A stretch of 8,889 bases of DNA from assembly GCA_020442095.1 (NCBI GenBank), contig JAGRKY010000127.1, positions 1 to 8,889 of the forward strand. The letters are read 5' to 3'. A program made the position numbers and the translations under genes. The notes under the pieces were generated by a model. That model saw only the letters and a list, made by a program, of their open reading frames with translations. It searched no databases and was not told where the DNA came from. Below, piece after piece: positions 1 to 5,630 of this stretch. The first letter of the stretch is position 1. Each line of letters opens with the position of its first letter. This DNA is from Bauldia sp. (GTDB lineage: Bacteria; Pseudomonadota; Alphaproteobacteria; Rhizobiales; Kaistiaceae).

Positions 1-1
1 C

Positions 2-145
2 GAGCCCGGCCGGGTGTTCACGCCGCGACCGGAGGAGAGCCGCGCGTACACCCAGATCTACGCGAACTGGCGCGAGACCTATGAGCGGCTGAAGACGCTT
101 TACCCGAGGCTTGGCGGGGGCGGGGCCGCCGATCCAGCCGGCTGA
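2..145 (+). CDS. FGGY-family carbohydrate kinase, C-terminal fragment (xylulokinase-like)
   Basis: Only the last 47 codons lie in the window, in frame from base 2 to a TGA at 143-145; the start is outside. The visible peptide begins EPGRVFTPRPEE and continues with a YTQIYANW..TYERLKTLYPRL stretch. This matches the C-terminal tail of FGGY sugar kinases (xylulokinase, ribulokinase), where a 'F-x-P' motif is followed by a helix ending in 'LY..L'. These cytoplasmic enzymes phosphorylate ketopentoses and related polyols with ATP. The tail ends in a short Gly/Ala-rich extension. No catalytic residue is visible, so the substrate cannot be given. It converges on the RraA-family gene at 201-863. A sugar kinase beside an aldose dehydrogenase and aldolase-like genes supports a sugar-catabolism locus. 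The family call rests on a short tail and is moderately secure. Confidence 0.6.
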   Translation, partial: EPGRVFTPRPEESRAYTQIYANWRETYERLKTLYPRLGGGGAADPAG

Positions 146-147
146 AA

Positions 148-200
148 CCGGCCGGGCCGGGCTGACCCGAGGCACTCGGCCGGGATGGCGGTGATCCGCC
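148..200. other. Convergent intergenic spacer with GC-rich inverted repeats
   Basis: This spacer separates the convergent stops of the kinase tail and the first RraA-family gene. It holds CCGGCC-G-GGCCGG at 148-160 and GGCGG-TGAT-CCGCC at 187-200, the latter abutting the RraA-family stop codon at 201-203. Either could fold in RNA and help end transcription. Neither is followed by a T-run on either strand, so a standard intrinsic terminator cannot be claimed. Confidence 0.3.
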
Positions 201-863
201 TCAGAGGATGCCGTGGCGCTCGAACACCTCGACGAGGGTCGCTCCGCCCCGGAGTTCCTCGCGGACGGTGGTCTCGGCGCGGACTTTCGTCAGAGACTTT
301 TCCACCACCTCTTCGATGCGGTCGCCGGGCACGAACACGATCCCATCGAGATCGGCGATCACCAGGTCGCCGGAATTGATCTCGACGCCGCCGATCGTGG
401 CCGGGACATCCATCCACATCATCTTGCCGCGGAACTTGGTGTCGACGGGGCTGCGTCCGCCCGCGAAGACCGGAAAATCGAGGTCGCGGATCATTGCCAC
501 GTCACGCACGCAGCCGTCGGTGATGCAGCCCGCCGCGCCGAGGAATTTCGCGCGGGTCGAAAGCAGCTCGCCCCAGGGCGCGATCCGCAGGTTGCCGTTG
601 CAGGACAGGACAGGCACCTCGCCCGGCTTCAGGTCGTCGACGAGGCGGATCTCGTGTTCGTAGACATTGACGTTCTCGTCGTCGTGATAGATCGGCATGT
701 AGATGCCGACCCGTGCGAAGCCGACAAGCGTCATGTCCTGGTAGAGCGGCTGGATGGTCGGGGCGACCGCCTGGTTACGATAGCCCAGCGAATCGAGGGT
801 ATCGCTGACGACCGCCGAATAGAGTTCCGTGCGGCAGGTCTCGAGGATGGAATTGCGATCCAC
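201..863 (-). CDS. RraA-fold class II aldolase-like protein (copy 1)
   Basis: A 220-residue protein of the RraA / HMG-CHA aldolase superfamily, full length for the family. Known members are either RNase E inhibitors (RraA) or divalent-metal-dependent enzymes that cleave 4-hydroxy-2-oxo acids to release pyruvate, or decarboxylate oxaloacetate. The enzymatic motif is present: E99, then exactly 20 residues, then R120-D121, inside 'APWGELL...GAAGCITDGCVRD'. This favours an enzyme over an RNase E inhibitor. The N-terminal 'LYSAVVSDTLDSLGY' segment and the 'DLVIADLDGIVFVP' strand are also typical. The start is GTG at 863, with GGAG 8 bases upstream. The gene lies downstream of the LacI regulator on the same strand, but 198 bases away and behind its own candidate promoter/operator. 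A paralogue lies at 3612-4280, roughly 45% identical by eye. The substrate is unknown; a 2-keto-3-deoxy sugar acid is an inference from context. Confidence 0.88.
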   Translation of the reverse strand: MDRNSILETCRTELYSAVVSDTLDSLGYRNQAVAPTIQPLYQDMTLVGFARVGIYMPIYHDDENVNVYEHEIRLVDDLKPGEVPVLSCNGNLRIAPWGELLSTRAKFLGAAGCITDGCVRDVAMIRDLDFPVFAGGRSPVDTKFRGKMMWMDVPATIGGVEINSGDLVIADLDGIVFVPGDRIEEVVEKSLTKVRAETTVREELRGGATLVEVFERHGIL

Positions 864-951
864 TTTTGTTTCTCCAGTTTTGCGGTCGGGTGCAGCCGTA
901 TTACCGTCGATGGACCGTCCGGTCGTGGCCGAACTCGGGCAGCGGACGCAA

Positions 952-970
952 CGCGGAGAGCGGCTCCGCG
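952..970 (-). other. Perfect 7-bp inverted repeat in the RraA copy 1 leader
   Basis: CGCGGAG (952-958) and CTCCGCG (964-970) are perfect inverted repeats around the 5-base loop AGCGG. If transcription starts near 985, as the -10-like box at 992-997 suggests, this hairpin sits in a long leader of about 120 nt upstream of the GTG at 863. No T-run follows it, so it is not a clear terminator. It could be an mRNA-stabilising or attenuating structure, or a second protein-binding palindrome. This is inference from symmetry alone. Confidence 0.35.
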
Positions 971-984
971 ATCGGTCCGGGCTT

Positions 985-998
985 CTTTATCGTTATAG
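985..998 (-). promoter_or_regulatory. Candidate LacI-family operator overlapping the RraA copy 1 promoter
   Basis: The plus-strand element CTTTATCGTTATAG (985-998) matches CTTTAACGTTATAT at 2618-2631 in 12 of 14 positions. Its centre is CG, as in most LacI-family operators, although this copy has one mismatch in the inner palindrome. Read on the minus strand it contains a -10-like TATAAC (997-992). A -35-like TTGCGA (1018-1013) lies 15 bases upstream, or CTTGCG with a 16-base spacer. Overlap with the -10 box would give repression by occlusion. Binding by the adjacent regulator is inferred. Confidence 0.5.
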
Positions 999-1025
999 GC
1001 GGCCATGCCTCGTCGCAAGAGTCAA

Positions 1026-1039
1026 GGCGCCGTGGCGCC
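1026..1039 (-). terminator. Weak hairpin downstream of the LacI regulator
   Basis: GGCGCC-GT-GGCGCC at 1026-1039 is a perfect inverted repeat (a 5-bp stem with a 4-base loop, or 6 bp with a 2-base gap). It begins 22 bases beyond the regulator's stop codon. On the minus strand it is followed by TTGACTCTTG, which is only mildly T-rich. It may end the regulator transcript just before the next promoter begins, but it lacks a proper U-tract. Confidence 0.3.
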
Positions 1040-1061
1040 CGCGTTCGTCGCGCCGCGGGTA

Positions 1062-2165
1062 TCAGGCGGAGCCGCCCTCCGTCACGGAAACCGGGAGCAG
1101 GATCTCCTGCTCCGAGAAGCTTCCGGTTGTGAGGCGGTGGAGGAGGCCGACGGCCGCGGCCTCGCCGAGATCGTATGCCGGCGAGCTGACCGAGGTCAGC
1201 GTCGGCGTCGAATATCGGCGGAAATCGAAGGCGTTGAAGCCGGTCACCTTAATCTCGTCGGGGACCCTGCAGCCGATGCCGGTCAGATGCACCATGGCTG
1301 CAATCCCCATCTGGTCATTGCCGCCAAGAACCGCATCCGGCAGTCCGTTCGAGTCGATGTGCCGGCGGATGGCGGCGGTCGCGTCGTCGAAGCCGGCCGA
1401 GGCGGCCGACACCACCTCGAGCGAGCTGCCCTCGACCGTCCTGACCGCCTCGCGGATGCCGGCCTCGCGGTTGTCCATAGCCGGCCAGGCATGCGCCTCC
1501 CGCAGATAGACAAGCCGCCGGCAGCCGGAATCGAGCAGGCGCCGGGCAAGCTGCCAGCCGCCGTCCTGGTCGTCCTGGCGAACCACGATCGCATCCTCGA
1601 GGGGTTGGGGCGGCCGATCCTGGATGATCGCACAGGGCTGGTTGAGTTCGGCAAGCCGCATGTAAAGCCGCTCCCGGACGGCAAGATCGCCGGACGGGAT
1701 CAGGCACAGGCAGTCGCTCTGATGCCAGCGGAACAGAGTCGACATCTCGATCCGGTCCGGCGTGACGCCCTGGATCTCGAGCGCATATCCCCGCTTGCTG
1801 AGGTAGTTGCCGACCCCGGCAATGACGTAGGTGGTGAACGGGTCCGCGATGAAGGTCGGCGAGGGATCGACGATCATCATGCCGACCGACAGCCGTTTCG
1901 ACAGGCGCAGCGAGCGGGCATTGGAATGAGGCCGGTAGTTCAGCTCGCGAATGGCCGCCTCGACGTCGCGGCGAGTGCCGGCGCTCATCATCTGGAAGCG
2001 CCCGTTGATTACGTTGGAGACTGTCATCGCCGAGACGCCGGCGAGCTTCGCCACTTCGCGCAGCGTCACCGCGGTCGGGCGCGGCGGAGCCGGCTTGGCG
2101 ACCGGCTCAGGCATCCGCGTCTCCGTTCGTTTGCGGATCCGCTTCCGGGTTGTCGTCTTCTTCAT
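1062..2165 (-). CDS. LacI-family transcriptional regulator
   Basis: A 367-residue one-component regulator. The LacI helix-turn-helix spans about residues 34-56 (TLREVAKLAGVSAMTVSNVI then NGR). The hinge region ELNYRPHSNARSL follows, then a periplasmic-binding-protein-like effector domain ending in the family-typical GFNAFDFRRYSTPTLTSV around residues 309-326. Such proteins usually repress catabolic genes until a sugar or sugar derivative binds. The first 33 residues are unusually basic (MKKTTTRKRIRKR) and precede the HTH. ATG at 2165 overlaps the stop of the GMC remnant as ATGA. An alternative ATG at 2114 (M18) has GGAG at 6 bases and gives a more standard 350-residue protein; it may be the true start. 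Likely targets are the candidate operators at 985-998 and 2618-2631, which implies control of RraA copy 1, the SDR and itself. The effector is unknown. Confidence 0.92.
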   Translation of the reverse strand: MKKTTTRKRIRKRTETRMPEPVAKPAPPRPTAVTLREVAKLAGVSAMTVSNVINGRFQMMSAGTRRDVEAAIRELNYRPHSNARSLRLSKRLSVGMMIVDPSPTFIADPFTTYVIAGVGNYLSKRGYALEIQGVTPDRIEMSTLFRWHQSDCLCLIPSGDLAVRERLYMRLAELNQPCAIIQDRPPQPLEDAIVVRQDDQDGGWQLARRLLDSGCRRLVYLREAHAWPAMDNREAGIREAVRTVEGSSLEVVSAASAGFDDATAAIRRHIDSNGLPDAVLGGNDQMGIAAMVHLTGIGCRVPDEIKVTGFNAFDFRRYSTPTLTSVSSPAYDLGEAAAVGLLHRLTTGSFSEQEILLPVSVTEGGSA

Positions 2166-2602
2166 CCCGATGGCGCCTCGATCCCCTGTCCGGCATCGGC
2201 GGGAATCATGTCCGCCGCCTTTTCGCCGATCATGACGGACTGCGTATTGGTGTTGCCGCCGACGGGCCCGGGCATGCCCTCCATCCGGCAGGTTCCGGCG
2301 GGATGATGGATCGGCGTCACGGTCTGCCTCAGGTGGTCTTCCCCCTCATCGTCAGTCTGCACATCGTCTTCGGGAGATAGTTCCTCGACGGCCGATTCGG
2401 CAAATGGAGATGTACGGTAGATGCGCCGTGCAACCCGCGATCCGGCGATCAGCCGGTCGACGTCGTCGCGATCGGGCGAGCTGCGCGGGAAGGCGAGCGC
2501 CTCCGTATCGGCAGTCGATACCGGACCCTGCCCGAAGAAGAGCCGGAGCAACCCGCAACAGGGCGGCCCGGCTGATGGCAACATGCTTGACAATGCGCAC
2601 AC
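2162..2602 (-). pseudogene. Collapsed remnant of a GMC-family FAD oxidoreductase
   Basis: The frame encodes disconnected pieces of the C-terminal half of a choline-dehydrogenase-like GMC enzyme. 'LLRLFFGQGPVSTADTEALA' resembles the segment that follows the substrate-domain entry in family members. 'DRLIAGSRVARRI' and 'ELSPEDDVQTDDE' belong roughly 120 residues further on in intact proteins. 'HHPAGTCRM' and 'VGGNTN..SVMIGEKAADMI' carry the catalytic His and Asn regions. Here the His-to-Asn distance is 17 residues instead of about 44, and the FAD-binding N-terminus is absent. At least two internal deletions have therefore occurred, yet the frame stays open. It cannot be a working oxidoreductase. 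Its stop overlaps the LacI start as ATGA, suggesting a former operon. The extreme 5' part (2587-2602) coincides with the SDR -35 box and is probably not coding. Confidence 0.75.
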
Positions 2603-2615
2603 AGGCCTCTTAGTT
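2587..2615 (+). promoter_or_regulatory. Candidate promoter of the SDR gene
   Basis: A perfect -35 hexamer TTGACA (2587-2592) is followed after 17 bases by TTAGTT (2610-2615), a poor -10 match. Transcription would start near 2622, inside the candidate operator at 2618-2631, leaving a leader of about 35 nt before the GTG at 2656. The -35 is convincing; the -10 is weak, so the promoter may depend on an activator or be misassigned. Confidence 0.4.
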
Positions 2616-2617
2616 GC

Positions 2618-2631
2618 CTTTAACGTTATAT
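2618..2631. promoter_or_regulatory. Candidate LacI-family operator in the divergent region
   Basis: CTTTAACGTTATAT carries the perfect 8-bp palindrome TAACGTTA (2621-2628) centred on CG, the usual LacI-family operator geometry. It is nearly identical to the element at 985-998. On the minus strand it contains TATAAC (2630-2625), with TTGATC (2652-2647) 16 bases upstream, a good -10/-35 pair for transcription through the GMC remnant into the LacI gene. On the plus strand it covers the likely start point of the SDR transcript. One site could thus repress both directions and provide autoregulation. Binding is inferred. Confidence 0.55.
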
Positions 2632-2655
2632 ATCCAACGAGCTGGAGATCAACCC

Positions 2656-3441
2656 GTGGCTTCTCCGACCGATCTGTCGCGTTACGCGACCTATCCGAGC
2701 CTGAAAGACAAGGTCGTCTTCATCACCGGCGGCGCCACGGGTATCGGCGCGAGCGTCGTCGAGCATTTTTGTGCGCAGGGGTCGAAAGTGACCTTCGTTG
2801 ACATCGCCGAAGATGCCGGCAACGCGCTCGTCGACAGGATAGCGACCGACGGCTTCGCGGTTCCGACTTTCGTGCCTGGCGATCTCACTGACGTGGAGCG
2901 CCTCGGCGCCGTGATCGCCGAAGTCGGCGACAAGCAGGGTCCGGTCGGCGTGCTGGTCAACAATGCCGGCAACGACGACCGCCACCTGACGCCGGATGTC
3001 GACCGCGCCTATTGGGATGACCGCATCGCTGTCAATCTGCGCCATCAGTTCTTTGCCGCGCAGGCCGTCTACCCGCAGATGAAGGCCGCGGGCGGCGGGT
3101 CGATCGTCAATTTCGGGTCGATCTCCTGGAAAGATGGCGAGGGCAATTGCCCGGTCTATCTCGCCTCCAAGGCAGCCGTGACCGGCATGAGCCGCGGCCT
3201 CGCCCGCGAGTTCGGCCCGTACAACATCCGCGTCAACATCGTCGTTCCCGGCTGGGTGATGACCGAAAGGCAGCTTGCCCTGTGGGTGACACCCGAAGGC
3301 GAAGAGGAGATCGACCGGAGGCAATGCCTCAAGCCAAGGCTGATGCCGGAGCACATCGCCAAGATGGTGCTGTTCCTCGGGGCCGACGACAGCGCGATGT
3401 GCACGAAACAGGAATTCATTGTGGATGCCGGCTGGGTATGA
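2656..3441 (+). CDS. SDR-family aldose 1-dehydrogenase, D-xylose dehydrogenase-like
   Basis: A 261-residue classical short-chain dehydrogenase. The cofactor loop TGGATGIG lies at residues 24-31, Asp49 after the second strand favours NAD+, and NNAG is at 102-105. The catalytic set is Asn127, Ser155, Tyr168 and Lys172 (Y-L-A-S-K). Family-specific blocks NAGNDDRH, YWDDRIAVNLRH, NFGSISW and C-terminal DAGWV closely match my recollection of Caulobacter-type D-xylose 1-dehydrogenase. That enzyme oxidises xylose to xylonolactone in the non-phosphorylative (Weimberg/Dahms) route. L-arabinose, D-galactose or L-fucose are alternative substrates. GTG at 2656 is chosen because GGAG lies 8 bases upstream; an upstream TTG at 2614 would place the start before the operator and has no reason to be used. 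The gene diverges from LacI and precedes RraA copy 2 by 170 bases, probably in one transcript. Confidence 0.9.
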   Translation: MASPTDLSRYATYPSLKDKVVFITGGATGIGASVVEHFCAQGSKVTFVDIAEDAGNALVDRIATDGFAVPTFVPGDLTDVERLGAVIAEVGDKQGPVGVLVNNAGNDDRHLTPDVDRAYWDDRIAVNLRHQFFAAQAVYPQMKAAGGGSIVNFGSISWKDGEGNCPVYLASKAAVTGMSRGLAREFGPYNIRVNIVVPGWVMTERQLALWVTPEGEEEIDRRQCLKPRLMPEHIAKMVLFLGADDSAMCTKQEFIVDAGWV

Positions 3442-3611
3442 GGCTGCCAGGTTCCCCGGAAGGCCCGAGTTCTGACATTTCCCTTCGACCCGGCTGAACC
3501 CGGGCGAGACCTATCGGCAGCGGATGGAATTCCGCTATGTCGCCGAAGCGCCGCGGTAAACGCCGGGCCGCCGAGGCAGTCACTTCAAGAAAGGCAACAA
3601 GGTCGCGCAAA
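3442..3611 (+). other. SDR to RraA copy 2 spacer with inverted repeats
   Basis: A 170-base gap between co-directional genes. It contains CCCGG-CTGAAC-CCGGG around 3489-3504 and AGCGGA (3519-3524) paired with TCCGCT (3531-3536) across the 6 bases TGGAAT. Neither is followed by a T-run, so there is no clear terminator and read-through from the SDR gene is plausible. An in-frame ATG at 3537 would add 25 very basic residues to RraA copy 2, but it is poorly supported as a start. Confidence 0.3.
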
Positions 3612-4280
3612 ATGAGCAATCCACAAGACAAGCGGGACACGATCGTCAGCGTGCTCTATTCGGCTGTCCTCAGCGACGTGCTGGACTCCTTCGGCTATAG
3701 CGCCCAGGCGATGCGGCCGTTCGTTCGTCCGCTCGACGAGTCGCTGGTCCTGTTCGGCCGGGTACGCACCGGGCTCTACATGAACCGCTTCGAGGTGGCG
3801 CCGGACGAAAACCCCTACGAGGTCGAGATCGCGCTGATCGACGACCTGAAGCCGGGGGATGTCGCGGTGCTCGGATGCGACGGTCCGACCGAGCGGATCG
3901 CGCCCTGGGGAGAATTGCTGACCACCGCGTCCCGGGCTCGCGGCGCCGCCGGATGCGTCACCGACGGGTTGATCCGGGACACTAAGCGAATCCGCGAGAT
4001 GGCATTCCCGGTCTTCCATGGCGGTATCGGCCCGCTCGACAGCCGCGGCCGTTCCCGGATGATGGAGATGGACTGCCGCATTGTCTGCGGCGGGGTCGAA
4101 TTGCGGACCAATGACTGGATCTTCGGCGATGCCGATGGCGTCGTCGTCATCCCGCAGGAAATCGCCGACCAGGTGTTCACCGTCGCGGAGGAGAAGGTCA
4201 CCGCCGAGGATCGCAGCCGTGAGGACCTCATTGCCGGCCGGCTGCTGCGCGATGTCTACGAAGCCTACGGCGTCCTCTGA
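3612..4280 (+). CDS. RraA-fold class II aldolase-like protein (copy 2)
   Basis: A 222-residue paralogue of the protein at 201-863, roughly 45% identical by eye over its length. Shared blocks are LYSAVxSDxLDSxGY, DDLKPG, IAPWGELL and GAAGCxTDG. The catalytic motif is intact: E101, 20 residues, then R122-D123. An Mg2+/Mn2+-dependent retro-aldol or decarboxylation of a 2-oxo acid, releasing pyruvate, is the family expectation; the substrate is unknown. The start at ATG 3612 is chosen because its N-terminus (MSNPQDKRD) aligns with copy 1 and AAGG lies 9 bases upstream. The upstream ATG at 3537 would add a basic tail absent from copy 1. It follows the SDR gene on the same strand. The copies differ around residues 57-68 and 136-150, regions likely to shape the active site, so they may act on different stereoisomers or form a hetero-oligomer. 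Confidence 0.87.
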   Translation: MSNPQDKRDTIVSVLYSAVLSDVLDSFGYSAQAMRPFVRPLDESLVLFGRVRTGLYMNRFEVAPDENPYEVEIALIDDLKPGDVAVLGCDGPTERIAPWGELLTTASRARGAAGCVTDGLIRDTKRIREMAFPVFHGGIGPLDSRGRSRMMEMDCRIVCGGVELRTNDWIFGDADGVVVIPQEIADQVFTVAEEKVTAEDRSREDLIAGRLLRDVYEAYGVL

Positions 4281-4282
4281 GA

Positions 4283-4303
4283 AGGGCCGTCACGAGAGGC
4301 CCT
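4283..4303 (+). terminator. Hairpin just after RraA copy 2
   Basis: AGGGCC (4283-4288) and GGCCCT (4298-4303) form a perfect 6-bp stem with a 9-base loop, beginning 2 bases after the stop codon. On the plus strand it is followed by GAAAAAGG rather than T's, so if it acts it would be as a weak, factor-assisted or mRNA-end structure, not a classical intrinsic terminator. Confidence 0.35.
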
Positions 4304-4559
4304 GAAAAAGGACTGAAAACGGACAGCTCGCCGGCAGCTTCTGCGTTGCTCGCGAAGCGGGCCTGTGGAGCGTCTGAAGGCATTTGCGTCCGCCGCTTTC
4401 CGGGCGAAAGCTTCGTCGCCGGGTGGCGACGCGACAGACGCGATCAAGACGTCCGATTTGGCGGTTTTCCGCGGCATTCACCCCGCGTTTTCGTGCTATC
4501 TGTGCGTCAGACGGGTCCGGTTCCGGCTCGGGGAGAAAACAACAAGGGGAGGCTCCAAA
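4304..4559 (+). other. Intergenic region upstream of the HIBADH-family gene
   Basis: About 256 bases without a supported gene. It contains a perfect 7-bp hairpin CGTCGCC-GGGT-GGCGACG (4414-4431) and, just before the gene, the strong ribosome binding site AGGGGAGG ending 7 bases from GTG at 4560. The reading frame of the downstream gene is open back to an ATG at 4365, but that 65-residue extension looks like no known N-terminus. I see no convincing -35/-10 pair, although the gap makes a separate promoter likely. Confidence 0.4.
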
Positions 4560-5528
4560 GTGCCCGACAACACACTGACGATCGGCTGGATCGGCATTGG
4601 CCGCATGGGCTTTGCCATGGCGGAGCGGCTGCTCAAGGCAGGCCATACGATTTCCGTCTGGAACCGCACGCGGTCCAAGGCGGAACCGCTCGAGGCTCTC
4701 GGCGCCACCATCGTCGACACGCCCGCCGACCTGGCAAATGTCGATGTCCTTTTCACCATGGTTTCGACCGGCAGCGATCTCGACGAGGTCTGCTTCGGCG
4801 CGAATGGCGTCGCGCCGCACGGCAAGGGCGCCTTCCCGAAGATACTGGTCGATTGCTCGTCGATCAGCGGCGAGGAGAGCGAGGAGATCCGCGCACGGGT
4901 GAAGTCGCTCGGTGGCGCGATGATCGCCGCGCCCGTTTCCGGCAACGCGAAATGCGTCAAGGCCGGCAAGCTCAGCGCCGTCGCCTCCGGCCCGGAATCA
5001 GCCTTTGCCTCCGTGCAGGCCCTGATCGAGACCTTCGCGGTTCGCGGCGTCTCCTATGTCGGCGACGGCGAGCTTTCCCGCTTCTGCAAGATCGCCCACA
5101 ACGTCTTTCTCGGCGTCGTCATCCAGAACCTTGCCGAGATCACGGTGCTTGCCGAGAAGGCGGGCGTGCCGCGCCATGCCTTCCTCGACTTCATCAACAA
5201 CAGCGTGATGGGCTCGATCTTCACCCGCTACAAGTCGCCGGCGCTGGTCAATCTCGACTGGACGACGACCTTCACCCCGACGCTGCTGCGCAAGGACCTC
5301 GACCTCGGCCTTGCCGCGGGACATGCCTTCGACGTGCCGATGCCGGTCACCGCCACCACCCGCGAGGCGCTGCAGGCGCATATCGGCATGGCGGAGGCGA
5401 AGCCGGATCCCGCCGCCTATCGCGCGGCCGACTTTGCCGCCCTGATCGAGACGGTCGCACAGGGCGCCGGGATGACGCTGGAGAGCGAGAACAGGAAGGT
5501 AGCCTCCGGGCTGGAGACCGAAGGCTAG
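4560..5528 (+). CDS. 3-hydroxyisobutyrate dehydrogenase / tartronate semialdehyde reductase-family enzyme
   Basis: A 322-residue NAD(P)-dependent beta-hydroxyacid dehydrogenase. The Rossmann motif G-I-G-R-M-G is at residues 12-17. 'VWNRTRSK' follows strand 2, and its basic residues hint at NADP(H). The substrate-binding loop reads APVSGNAKCVKAGKLS (124-139) where the common family form is DAPVSGG, so this is a divergent subfamily. The catalytic Lys is K177 in 'CKIAHN', with N181 four residues on. Members interconvert short hydroxy acids and semialdehydes, for example tartronate semialdehyde to glycerate. GTG at 4560 is chosen for AGGGGAGG 7 bases upstream and because the Rossmann strand begins right after. 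The alpha/beta-hydrolase gene follows after 102 bases with a near-identical ribosome binding site, suggesting a pair. Reduction of a semialdehyde formed by the RraA-type enzymes is an inference. Confidence 0.88.
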   Translation: MPDNTLTIGWIGIGRMGFAMAERLLKAGHTISVWNRTRSKAEPLEALGATIVDTPADLANVDVLFTMVSTGSDLDEVCFGANGVAPHGKGAFPKILVDCSSISGEESEEIRARVKSLGGAMIAAPVSGNAKCVKAGKLSAVASGPESAFASVQALIETFAVRGVSYVGDGELSRFCKIAHNVFLGVVIQNLAEITVLAEKAGVPRHAFLDFINNSVMGSIFTRYKSPALVNLDWTTTFTPTLLRKDLDLGLAAGHAFDVPMPVTATTREALQAHIGMAEAKPDPAAYRAADFAALIETVAQGAGMTLESENRKVASGLETEG

Positions 5529-5555
5529 GCGGTCTCCTCTGCCCTGCCGGACTTC

Positions 5556-5571
5556 CCCCGCAGGTGCGGGG
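5556..5571 (+). terminator. Strong short hairpin between the HIBADH-family and hydrolase genes
   Basis: CCCCGC (5556-5561), the 4-base loop AGGT and GCGGGG (5566-5571) form a perfect all-GC 6-bp stem followed by ATTT. The T-run is short, so it would more likely attenuate or stabilise message ends than fully terminate. It lies 28 bases after the HIBADH-family stop and 59 bases before the hydrolase start, and could give different expression of the two genes. Confidence 0.4.
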
Positions 5572-5630
5572 ATTTCCCGGTGAGCAAGGCACAGAAACAG
5601 CAGGCGGCAACAAACAGGGGAGGCGGACAC

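Noticed and set aside
1020..1025. TTGACT on the minus strand as the -35 of RraA copy 1
   Set aside because: It is 22 bases from the TATAAC box, too far for a normal sigma-70 spacer; no -10 lies at 16-18 bases.
1005..2306. Plus-strand open frame of 433 codons
   Set aside because: Antisense to the LacI gene, which has clear HTH and effector domains; the plus-strand product resembles no protein family.
3537..3611. 25-residue basic N-terminal extension of RraA copy 2
   Set aside because: The paralogue begins at the equivalent of M26, the extension has no family counterpart and the ATG at 3537 lacks a good ribosome binding site.
4283..4303. A true intrinsic terminator after RraA copy 2
   Set aside because: The stem is perfect, but the following bases are A-rich on the plus strand, so it is kept only as a weak hairpin.
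4365..4559. 65-residue N-terminal extension of the HIBADH-family protein
   Set aside because: The strong AGGGGAGG and GTG at 4560 sit right before the Rossmann strand; the extension resembles no targeting or known domain.
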